From CAZWES01 sp964632395 (GTDB lineage Bacteria > Patescibacteriota > Gracilibacteria > Peribacterales > Peribacteraceae), in the NCBI GenBank assembly GCA_964632395.1, contig CAZWES010000006.1, forward strand, positions 1 to 45,860: 45,860 nt of DNA. Direction: 5' to 3'. The translations under genes and the position numbers were made by a program. Positions 39,240-45,860 of the stretch are shown one piece after another. The notes beneath the pieces were generated by a model. That model was not told the origin of the DNA and made no database searches. It saw nothing but the letters and a program-made list of their open reading frames with translations. The first letter of the stretch is position 1, and the number at the start of each line of letters is the position of its first letter.

Positions 39240-39410
39240 ATGCTAAAAAAAGCTCCAGAGAGCAGAGAACATCGTAAGATGCGCAAAGTACTGTATCCAC
39301 TTGCAAGAGTTCTGGATGCCATCATATACATCTCTGAAGGAGTGATATATAAAATTGAAAAAGCAACTTCAAGTAGGCGCAAGAAAAACTACAAGAATCG
39401 CCGACCTTAA
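39240..39410 (+). CDS. Small basic protein
   Basis: 56 residues from ATG 39240: MLKKAPESREHRKMRKVLYP, then LARVLDAIIYISEGVIYKIE and KATSSRRKKNYKNRRP. Two amphipathic helices between basic ends; possibly nucleic-acid or membrane associated. Candidate -10 TAGTAT or TATTAC lies 8-12 bases upstream. Stop TAA overlaps the opposing glyS stop by 4 bp. No family recognised, but codon use is like neighbouring genes. Confidence 0.45.
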   Translation: MLKKAPESREHRKMRKVLYPLARVLDAIIYISEGVIYKIEKATSSRRKKNYKNRRP

Positions 39411-40816
39411 GAAACAAGCCTGACTGCAAGCTCTTCGATGCCCACCTCTTCCTGCTTCAACGAGTCTCTATCCCTCATCGTCACATGATCCTTTTTGCAT
39501 TGTTCTTTATCTTCCCCAATCGTCCCAAAATCAATTGTTATGCAGGTTGGAGTTCCGATTTCGTCTTGTCTGCGATACCTCTTTCCAATTGACCCCGTTA
39601 CATCAAATTCCAGACGGAAATCAGTTTCCTGTTGCAAAAGATTGTAAACCTCCTGCGCTTTTTTGATTAGCTTTTCATCCTTGCTTAAGGGAAGAACTGC
39701 CACCTGTACCGGTGCAATTCGTGGATGTAATTTGAGAACCGTGCGCTTTTCCTTCCCGCCCTTGGCTGATGGAACCTCATCCTCACTGTAAGCATCAAGC
39801 AATACGATGAGGGTGAGACGGGAAAGCCCAAATGTCGGTTCAATCACGTGTGGAACAAATTTTTCCTCAGTCTCGGGATCCGTGTACACCAGGTCTTTCC
39901 CGCTTTGCTCCATGTGATTCTTCAAATCAAAATCCGTGCGGTACGCGCACCCAAAAAGCTCTTTCCACCCAAACGGCGTTTCGTATTCCACATCGGCAGT
40001 TTTCTTTGAGTAGTGGCTGAGCTCATCTGCTGTGTGCTCGCGGACTCTGAGTTTTTTCTTTGAAACCCCGATCTCACTGAGCCATTCCTGCTCTTCTTTA
40101 AGCCAATATTTGAACCACTTCTCCCACTCAGCTTCTCTGATGAAATACTCAAATTCCATCAAATCAAACTCCAGAGTTCTGTATGTAAAGTTCCCCGGAG
40201 TTATTTCATTTCTGTACGCCTTTCCGATTGACGCAATCCCAAACGGAATGCGCTTGCGTGACGTAGTCAACACGTTTTTGAAGTTCGTAAACATTGCCTG
40301 TGCAATCTCGCCACGAAAGAATACTTCACGTTCCTCTTCTTCCATGGTTCCAATCTTTGCCCGAATCAGCTGATTGAACGTCCGCGCATCCGTAAACTTT
40401 CCTTTTGCTCCGCATTTTGGACACGCTATCCCCTTCTCCGAAATTATTGATGTGAGCTCTTCCGGTGATTTGCCATCCACCTTCATCTCCGGGAATTTTT
40501 CCTCTATCAAATGGTCTGCACGGAACCTTGCCTTGCATTCTTTGCAATCCACCATCGCATCATTGAAGTTTTCCACATGTCCACTTGCTTCCCATACCTT
40601 CGGATTCATGATTGTCGCAGCATCAATCAAAACCATATCTTCTCTGCTTTCCACAAATCTCTCCACCCACCAATCTCGTATTTTATTTTTTAGAACTGAC
40701 CCGAGCGGCCCGTAATCCCAGCTATTCGCAAGCCCTCCATAAATTTCTGACCCGGGGAATATAAATCCGCGGCGCTTGCAGAGGCTCACAATTTGATCAA
40801 GTGATGATGCTGGCAT
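39407..40816 (-). CDS. glyS: Glycyl-tRNA synthetase (dimeric type)
   Basis: 469 residues. Class II synthetase: RRGFIFPGSEIYGGLANSWDYGPLGSVLKNKIRDWW, ASGHVENFNDAMVDCKECKARFRADHLIE and the zinc-knuckle block CPKCGAKGKF, motif 2 RPEIAQ/ the FKNVLTTSRKRIPFGIASIGKAYRNEITP block, motif 3 HVIEPTFGLSRLTLIVLLDAY, then the anticodon domain (PRIAPVQVAVLPL...TGSIGKRYRRQDEIGTPTCITID). Charges tRNA-Gly. Extended -10 TGCTATTCT, six bases, ATG 40816: leaderless. Confidence 0.96.
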   Translation of the reverse strand: MPASSLDQIVSLCKRRGFIFPGSEIYGGLANSWDYGPLGSVLKNKIRDWWVERFVESREDMVLIDAATIMNPKVWEASGHVENFNDAMVDCKECKARFRADHLIEEKFPEMKVDGKSPEELTSIISEKGIACPKCGAKGKFTDARTFNQLIRAKIGTMEEEEREVFFRGEIAQAMFTNFKNVLTTSRKRIPFGIASIGKAYRNEITPGNFTYRTLEFDLMEFEYFIREAEWEKWFKYWLKEEQEWLSEIGVSKKKLRVREHTADELSHYSKKTADVEYETPFGWKELFGCAYRTDFDLKNHMEQSGKDLVYTDPETEEKFVPHVIEPTFGLSRLTLIVLLDAYSEDEVPSAKGGKEKRTVLKLHPRIAPVQVAVLPLSKDEKLIKKAQEVYNLLQQETDFRLEFDVTGSIGKRYRRQDEIGTPTCITIDFGTIGEDKEQCKKDHVTMRDRDSLKQEEVGIEELAVRLVS

Positions 40817-40850
40817 GTGGTTAGAATAGCAGAAGAAGTTGCTGGTTATT

Positions 40851-40927
40851 AGTTTTTAGTTGTTAGTTTCCGAGAATTATTGATCCAGATCCGCGTCTGG
40901 AAAACTAAAAACTAACAACTAAAAACT
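40851..40927. repeat. Family D inverted repeat between glyS and hisS
   Basis: AGTTTTTAGTTGTTAGTTT (40851-40869) and its exact inverse AAACTAACAACTAAAAACT (40909-40927) flank a 39-bp centre with its own short stem (CCAGAT...GTCTGG). The same outer arms occur at 32094-32286, around a different centre. Confidence 0.92.
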
Positions 40928-40989
40928 GCAAAACTGGTCTCCGGCACCATTGCCCACTCCACTTCTTTCCCCTACAATCAGAGACTAAT

Positions 40990-42339
40990 ATGGCAGAATC
41001 CAAGTACAGAACCCCCAAAGGCACCTACGACGTATTGCCCGAGCTACAGCAGTACCACACATACATCAAAAAAGCTGTGAGGCACAGAGCAAGGCAGGCA
41101 GGATTTAAGAGAATTTCCACGCCTATATTCGAAAACCGGGAAGTGTTTGACCGGGGCGTGGGACTCCACACCGATATTGTGGAAAAGGAACTCTTTACTG
41201 TTGAGCGAAAGGGGAAAGCCGAGACAAAGGAAGAGTGGGCACTCAGACCCGAGCCTACCGCTGCAGTTTGCCGGGCCTATATCGAGCATGGCATGCAGAT
41301 GCTGCCGCAGCCCGTGCAGTTCTATCTCATAGAACCAATGTTCCGGTACGACCGTCCACAGAAGGGACGCTACAGACAGCACTGGCATTTCGGTTTTGAA
41401 GCCATTGGTATTTCGGACCCCAGTATAGATGCGCAGCTTATCAACACACTTTCTCACATTTTTAAGGATCTGCAGATTTTTGATCGCCTGAAGTTGCAAA
41501 TCAATAACATCGGTGATGCGGAGAATAGAAAGGAGTATAAGCAGGCGTTACTCGATCACTTTGCAGGAAAAGAACGTAATCTTTGCGAAGACTGCCGGAG
41601 AAGACTCAAATCCAATCCACTGCGTGTACTTGATTGTAAGAACGAGGACTGCCGCATTCTCGTAAAAATGGCTCCTACGCTCGATCAGTATGTTTCGGAG
41701 GAGAGCGAAAAATTCCACGACACTCTTCTGGAATATCTGGATGAGTACGAGATTCCCTACGACCGGAACAACACACTCGTTCGTGGATTGGATTACTACA
41801 ATCAGACGGTGTTCGAGTTTTGGGACTCATCGACTGGCGCACAGAATTCTGTTGCCGGCGGCGGGCGATATGATGGTTTAGTTGAGCTCCTTGGTGGGAA
41901 ACCGACTCCTGGAGTTGGCTTTGGCTGCGGAATGGAGCGAATCATCTGGCACATGAAGGAAGCTGGAGTTAAAGCTCCAATGAAAGATCAGGTGGATGTT
42001 TTTGTTGCACAGCTTGGACCGGAGGCCAAGAAGAAATGCCTGAAGGTGATAGAGACATTGCGCGAACAAGGCGTGCACACAATCGGAGCACTCGGTGAAG
42101 CAAGCTTAAAGAGCCAAATGCGTTTGGCTGATAAATTCGGTGCAAAGTACACGCTGCTTTTGGGGCAAATGGAGGTTAAGGAAAACAAGATCATCCTCCG
42201 CGATATGGCAGCCGGAAAACAGGAATCCATGCCGTTTGAGGAGGCGATCCCTAAAGTTATTGAGTTGATTGGCGAAGAAAACTTGGATACTTACACAATT
42301 AGAGACAGGTTTGGGGAGTATAAGGGGGAGGTTGAATAG
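40990..42339 (+). CDS. hisS: Histidyl-tRNA synthetase
   Basis: 449 residues. Motif 1 TYDVLPELQQYHTYIKKAVR..., FENREVFDRGVGLHTDIVEKELF, WALRPEPTAAVCRAYIEHGMQ, motif 2 FYLIEPMFRYDRPQKGRYRQHWHFGFEAIG, LVRGLDYYNQTVFEFWD (His-A), and VAGGGRYDGLVELLGGKPTPGVGFGCGMERI (motif 3). Anticodon domain QVDVFVAQLGPEAKKKCLKV at the end. Charges tRNA-His. TACAAT (40973-40978) would give a leader of only about 5 nt. Faces away from glyS. Confidence 0.97.
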   Translation: MAESKYRTPKGTYDVLPELQQYHTYIKKAVRHRARQAGFKRISTPIFENREVFDRGVGLHTDIVEKELFTVERKGKAETKEEWALRPEPTAAVCRAYIEHGMQMLPQPVQFYLIEPMFRYDRPQKGRYRQHWHFGFEAIGISDPSIDAQLINTLSHIFKDLQIFDRLKLQINNIGDAENRKEYKQALLDHFAGKERNLCEDCRRRLKSNPLRVLDCKNEDCRILVKMAPTLDQYVSEESEKFHDTLLEYLDEYEIPYDRNNTLVRGLDYYNQTVFEFWDSSTGAQNSVAGGGRYDGLVELLGGKPTPGVGFGCGMERIIWHMKEAGVKAPMKDQVDVFVAQLGPEAKKKCLKVIETLREQGVHTIGALGEASLKSQMRLADKFGAKYTLLLGQMEVKENKIILRDMAAGKQESMPFEEAIPKVIELIGEENLDTYTIRDRFGEYKGEVE

Positions 42340-42358
42340 AAATTGATACAATAGATTC

Positions 42359-43075
42359 ATGCTCTCTGTAGTCATCCCCGCATACAACGAAGAGGATTAC
42401 ATAGGAAAGTGTCTCAAATCACTTGCACAACAACAAACGAATGAAGAATTTGAGGTAATCGTAGTTGACAATGCATCAACCGATCGAACTGCAGACATTT
42501 CTAACAATTTCAAAGACAAACTCAATCTTCGTGTAATCTACGAACCAAAGAAAGGTCGCGGCGCAGCACGGGCAGCAGGATGTTCTGCAGCACAGGGTGA
42601 CATCATATTTTGGACAGATGCCGATGCAACGCCGCCGATTGACTGGCTACAAGAGCTCTCACAGGCATTGCACAGTAACCGGAACATCATTGCCGTGACG
42701 ACCCCCCTCAAAATCACAGACTGTTCATTTTTTGGTAATTTCATCCTCAATCTTCAAATAATCCTGATGGGTGCATACCGATTGATATGGGGACATTTCT
42801 GGCTTAATGGGTTTAGCACTGCAATATGGAAATCTGTTTATGGAGAAGCAGGAGGATTCGATACACATGCTGATGCGCAGGAGGATACGGAATTAAGTCG
42901 CCGTGTACGCCGGATAGGCACAATCAAACTCCTCCCACATCCACGTATGCCAGTTTCCGGAAGACGATTCCAAAAAACAGGTATCCTTCGAGGCCTCTGG
43001 GAATACCTTTCATCATTTATCTCCGTACGACTGTCGCGTGGCAAGAAGAGGGCGGATCTAAGCAATGTGAGATAG
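42359..43075 (+). CDS. GT2 family glycosyltransferase
   Basis: 238 residues. GT-A fold: SVVIPAYNEEDYIGKCLKSLA, EVIVVDNASTDRTADISNNF, GRGAARAAGCSAAQGDIIFWTDADATPP (the Asp-x-Asp metal site is DAD), GFSTAIWKSVYGEAGGFDTHADAQEDTELSRRVRRIG. One C-terminal amphipathic or membrane-associated segment. It likely builds cell-surface glycan or lipid-linked sugar; no partner genes help with specificity. Extended -10 TGATACAAT, six bases, ATG: leaderless. It ends 1 bp before the opposing gyrB stop. Confidence 0.9.
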   Translation: MLSVVIPAYNEEDYIGKCLKSLAQQQTNEEFEVIVVDNASTDRTADISNNFKDKLNLRVIYEPKKGRGAARAAGCSAAQGDIIFWTDADATPPIDWLQELSQALHSNRNIIAVTTPLKITDCSFFGNFILNLQIILMGAYRLIWGHFWLNGFSTAIWKSVYGEAGGFDTHADAQEDTELSRRVRRIGTIKLLPHPRMPVSGRRFQKTGILRGLWEYLSSFISVRLSRGKKRADLSNVR

Positions 43076-43076
43076 A

Positions 43077-45239
43077 TCAGACATCCAAATTCTTCACCCC
43101 CTTCGCATGCGTCTGGATAAACTTGCGTCTAGGCGCAACCTCTGATCCCATCAACGTCGTAAACGTGTGATCCGCTTTTTCTGCATCTTCAATCGTCACA
43201 GTCAACATGATGCGATTTTCCGGATCCATCGTAGTTTCCCAAAGCTGCTCCGGATTCATCTCACCAAGACCCTTGTAGCGTTGTATTGTTACACGTGACT
43301 TTTTCTTTGTTGAATCTTCCTCTGAGCCTTCGGAATCCGGAATTCGGGACCCGGAATCCGGTGCGACATCATCTCCGGATTCCGGATTCCGGATTCCGGA
43401 TTCCGCACCCAATGAATCCGCAACTCCCCACTTACGAAGTATTCCATCCTTCTCCTCATCCGTATACGCATACTTACTCTCTTTGCCTTTTGATAATTTA
43501 TAAAGAGGCGGCTGCGCAATATACAAATGTCCTTTTTCGATGAGTTCCGGATAGTAACGGAAAAAGAATGTCAGAAGAAGCGTGCGGATGTGCGCACCAT
43601 CAACATCAGCGTCAGTCATTATTACAATGCGTTCGTAGCGCAGCTTTGCAAAATCCATAATCTCACCAATGCCCATACCCATAGCTATCACAAGTGCCTT
43701 GATTTCGTTATTCGCAAGCATCTTATCCATCCTTGCCTGCTCAACGTTTAAGATTTTTCCACGAAGCGGCAAAATGGCCTGGAATTCGCGGTTCCTGCCC
43801 TGCTTGGCACTACCTCCGGCAGAATCTCCCTCAACTATGTAAAGCTCGCTTTGGGATGGATCCTTGCTGCTGCAATCTGCAAGTTTGCCAGGCAGAGTCA
43901 TCCCCTCAAGTGCGCCTTTGCGGATGACGGAATCGCGCGCAGCGCGTGCGGCAAGACGTGCACGAGCGGCAAGCAAAGTTTTTCCAATGATAGATTTTGC
44001 TTCCGCGGGATGCTCCTCCATGTACGCAGCAAGCATGTCGTTTACAACTCCCTCGACTGCAGTTTTCATCTCCGCATTCCCGAGCTTGCTCTTGGTTTGA
44101 CCTTCGAACTGAGGCTCTTTTAATCGGACGGATACGACAGCTGTGAGCCCCTCGCGAACATCATCGGCAGTCATGTTATCCTCCTTTTCTTTTAGGATCT
44201 TCTGATCGCGTGCATAATTGTTTATGGTACGCGTGATTGCGGATTTGAAGCCAGTTAGGTGCGCGCCACCCTCAGTTGTGTGAATGTTGTTTGCAAAAGT
44301 TATGACGTGTTCCTGGAAAGCCCCCGAGTACTGCATCGCAATCTCCACAAATCCTTCCGGCAGATCTTTTTCGAACCATACAACCTCGCCAATCGGGCCT
44401 TTGCCATCATTAAGATGTTTTACATATGAAGAGATTCCGCCTTCAAAGTGGAAACGATATTTTCGTGGGAGATTTTTATCACCTTCCGGTCGCTCTTTCC
44501 TGTCATCCACAAAACTGATCGTGATGCCTCGAGTCAGGTATGCCTGCTGGCGGAAGTGACCTATCAGCTTCTCCATGGAAAACTCCAACGTGTCAAAAAT
44601 TTCCTTATCCGGCCAAAATTGAATCATTGTCCCGTGTTTTTTTGTCGTACCCATAACTTTGAGTTTTGTCTGGGTTTTCCCACGCTTGTACTCCTGACGG
44701 TGGATCTTCCCACCGCGGTACACTTCGGCAATCATGGAAGAGGAAAGCGCATTAACTACAGAAGAACCAACACCATGCAGTCCACCGGAAACTTTGTATC
44801 CCGAATCATCCCCGCCAAACTTTCCACCGGCATGCAGCATTGTGAGAACAACCTCAAGCGCCGGCTTTTTCATACGCGGGTGCATATCAACCGGAATCCC
44901 ACGTCCGTTATCCTCCACACTCACAGAACCATCATCGTTCAAAGTAATGATGGTGTCATCGCAATGCCCCGCCATCGCCTCATCAATTGCGTTATCCACA
45001 ATCTCATACACGCAGTGGTGTAAGCCCCGCGCATCCGTGCTCCCAATGTACATTCCCGGGCGCTTCCTCACAGGCTCAAGGCCCTCCAAAACCTGAATCT
45101 GGTCGGCTCCGTATTTTGATGCTGACTTGTCGGCCATAGCCTTTCCTGAACGGCTACGGCCTGACGTAGCGGAGGCCGAGGAGCCTTTTTTGGCCGGTTT
45201 TTTGGGAGCTTTTGTCGGCATTAAAGTTGTCGATGGCAT
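43077..45239 (-). CDS. gyrB: DNA gyrase subunit B, with in-frame repeat insertion
   Basis: 720 residues. A basic Ala/Ser/Lys-rich N-terminal extension (about 1-42) precedes the GHKL ATPase (QVLEGLEPVRKRPGMYIG, YEIVDNAIDEAMAGHCD, VEDNGRGIPVDMH, GGLHGVGSSVVNALS). The transducer domain and the Toprim domain follow (YIVEGDSAGGSAKQGRNREFQAILPLRGKILNVEQA, IVIMTDADVDGAHIRTLLLTFFFR), then the GyrA-contact end (QRYKGLGEMNPEQLWETTMDPENR). Between the YAYTDEEKDG block and QRYKGLGEMN are about 40 extra residues, part of which (ESGIRNPESG...DSGSRIPDSE) is a repeat C copy. Promoter: -35 TTGCTT, 17 bp, -10 TAGAAT, eight bases to ATG 45239. Confidence 0.96.
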   Translation of the reverse strand: MPSTTLMPTKAPKKPAKKGSSASATSGRSRSGKAMADKSASKYGADQIQVLEGLEPVRKRPGMYIGSTDARGLHHCVYEIVDNAIDEAMAGHCDDTIITLNDDGSVSVEDNGRGIPVDMHPRMKKPALEVVLTMLHAGGKFGGDDSGYKVSGGLHGVGSSVVNALSSSMIAEVYRGGKIHRQEYKRGKTQTKLKVMGTTKKHGTMIQFWPDKEIFDTLEFSMEKLIGHFRQQAYLTRGITISFVDDRKERPEGDKNLPRKYRFHFEGGISSYVKHLNDGKGPIGEVVWFEKDLPEGFVEIAMQYSGAFQEHVITFANNIHTTEGGAHLTGFKSAITRTINNYARDQKILKEKEDNMTADDVREGLTAVVSVRLKEPQFEGQTKSKLGNAEMKTAVEGVVNDMLAAYMEEHPAEAKSIIGKTLLAARARLAARAARDSVIRKGALEGMTLPGKLADCSSKDPSQSELYIVEGDSAGGSAKQGRNREFQAILPLRGKILNVEQARMDKMLANNEIKALVIAMGMGIGEIMDFAKLRYERIVIMTDADVDGAHIRTLLLTFFFRYYPELIEKGHLYIAQPPLYKLSKGKESKYAYTDEEKDGILRKWGVADSLGAESGIRNPESGDDVAPDSGSRIPDSEGSEEDSTKKKSRVTIQRYKGLGEMNPEQLWETTMDPENRIMLTVTIEDAEKADHTFTTLMGSEVAPRRKFIQTHAKGVKNLDV
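43331..43405 (-). repeat. Repeat family C copy inside gyrB
   Basis: Left 31 bp (43331-43361) and right 32 bp (43374-43405) are identical to the halves found in the M24 gene at 38125-38204; only the 12-bp centre differs. It is read on the opposite strand relative to the M24 copy, yet also in frame, because the element is quasi-palindromic and has no stop in either direction. Confidence 0.95.
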
Positions 45240-45307
45240 TCCGATGAATTCTAGGGAAAAAGGCTTCGGAAAGCAAGATTCCTGAGGTGATTTGTAGACC
45301 CATACAA

Positions 45308-45348
45308 AGCTCCAAGTTCCAAGCTACAAGCTCCAAAAAGTTCCAAAT
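45308..45348. repeat. Repeat family B, left flank of the four-helix-bundle gene
   Basis: AGCTCCAAGTTCCAAGCTAC followed by AAGCTCCAAAAAGTTCC. Opposite in orientation to the copy at 45770-45808. Confidence 0.8.
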
Positions 45349-45389
45349 ATTTAAATGAAAAAGAGGCATTTGGTGGTACAGTGAGAGGT

Positions 45390-45764
45390 ATGGAAAAGCC
45401 TTTTGATTTCGAGGAAAGAACTTATTTGTATGCCAAAGGCGTGGATGCTCTTGTAAAACTTCTGCCACGCAATGTTATTAATTATGAGCGCAGCAAGCAG
45501 TTGGTAAAATCTTCCGGATCAGTTGGAGCAAATTACCTCGAAGCAAACGAGGCTATGAGCATAAAAGATCGATTAAAGCATCTAAAAATTTCACGAAAAG
45601 AGGCCAAGGAAAGTCGTCACTGGCTTCGCCTCTTGGATCTGCAAAACGATGAAAAGCTCGAAAAAACACGTCAGGAACTCATCACTGAAACAAACGAAAT
45701 ACTATGTATTTTGAGCACAATGATTCATAACTCACAAAAAACACACAGTGCTAAAACGGCCTGA
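45390..45764 (+). CDS. Four-helix-bundle protein (23S rRNA intervening-sequence / S23 type)
   Basis: 124 residues. FEERTYLYAKGVDALVKLL, NYERSKQLVKSSGSVGANYLEANEA, DRLKHLKISRKEAKESRHWLRLL and KLEKTRQELITETNEILCILSTMIHNS form the four helices of the S23/avd-like family. Relatives are encoded in 23S rRNA intervening sequences bounded by inverted repeats; here the gene is free-standing but also bounded by inverted repeats (family B). Extended -10 TGGTACAGT, seven bases, ATG 45390. Function of the family is not established. Confidence 0.88.
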   Translation: MEKPFDFEERTYLYAKGVDALVKLLPRNVINYERSKQLVKSSGSVGANYLEANEAMSIKDRLKHLKISRKEAKESRHWLRLLDLQNDEKLEKTRQELITETNEILCILSTMIHNSQKTHSAKTA

Positions 45765-45769
45765 TTATG

Positions 45770-45808
45770 ACTTGGAACTTGAAAGTTTTTGGAACTTGGA
45801 TTTTGGGG
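45770..45808. repeat. Repeat family B, right flank of the four-helix-bundle gene
   Basis: ACTTGGAACTTGAAAGTTTT then TGGAACTTGGATTTTGGGG, the inverse of the 45308 copy's CCAAGTTCCAA vocabulary. The remaining bases to the window end hold no gene that I can see. Confidence 0.75.
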
Positions 45809-45860
45809 CATGTGGACAATTTTCTGGGCTAAAAAGAGTGCTTTTCCGCAAACACTAGCC

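Overview
The window (about 46 kb, moderate GC) looks like a chromosomal piece of a Candidate Phyla Radiation (Patescibacteria) bacterium. A Peregrinibacteria-like member is my best guess, at low confidence. The grounds are compact genes with almost no intergenic space, near-absence of Shine-Dalgarno sequences, two prepilin-LamG proteins, a large lamin-tail-domain/thermonuclease surface protein, a CPR-style TraD-like membrane ATPase, DprA, RNase Y and a sparse metabolic set. TGA, TAG and TAA all act as stops at normal family lengths, so the UGA=Gly code of Gracilibacteria/Absconditabacteria is not in use.

Layout. 1-5 kb: a partial membrane protein, a NIF3-like protein, a zinc-ribbon protein and a lipoprotein, then a WecG/TagA glycosyltransferase facing RNase Y (rny). 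5-13 kb: remnant of a REP-associated transposase, the 1247-residue LTD/PKD/SNase surface protein, a GIY-YIG-Nudix fusion and two secreted wall-active beta-barrel proteins (3D-domain and RlpA types). 13-16 kb: rsmG, pyrE, a DUF4143-type ATPase and tRNA-Arg(UCG). 16.6-21.4 kb: an alpha-glucan cluster (GT4 glycosyltransferase, GH57, GH15). 22-25 kb: Nudix, prepilin-LamG, a thioredoxin-fold protein and Fic. 25-28 kb: rpiB, a tiny putative ribbon-helix-helix regulator, rpe and purM. 28-34 kb: dprA, a 470-nt gene-free structured stretch that may be a non-coding RNA, mltG, ybaB, a second prepilin-LamG and a HAD phosphatase. 34-40 kb: an AbrB/RelE-type toxin-antitoxin pair, the TraD-like ATPase, an M24 peptidase and hicB with a broken hicA. 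39-46 kb: glyS, hisS, a GT2 glycosyltransferase, gyrB and a four-helix-bundle (23S IVS-type) protein flanked by inverted repeats.

Two themes run through the window. First, about 20 genes carry a -10 hexamer, often TGnTAnnnT, ending 6-9 bases before the start codon. Transcription would then begin at or next to the start codon, so leaderless mRNAs seem to be the normal mode here. The rule also corrects several start codons, and some divergent gene pairs have only 17-34 bp between their start codons. Second, the DNA is full of palindromic repeat families. Several sit in frame inside conserved genes (wecG, rsmG, the M24 peptidase, gyrB, the LTD nuclease), always at a loop between conserved blocks. 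The clearest cases are a 125-bp cloverleaf of four perfect stems inside wecG, and one element shared between gyrB and the M24 peptidase. This resembles the coding palindromic elements of Rickettsia but with different sequences, and is the best candidate for an undescribed system here.
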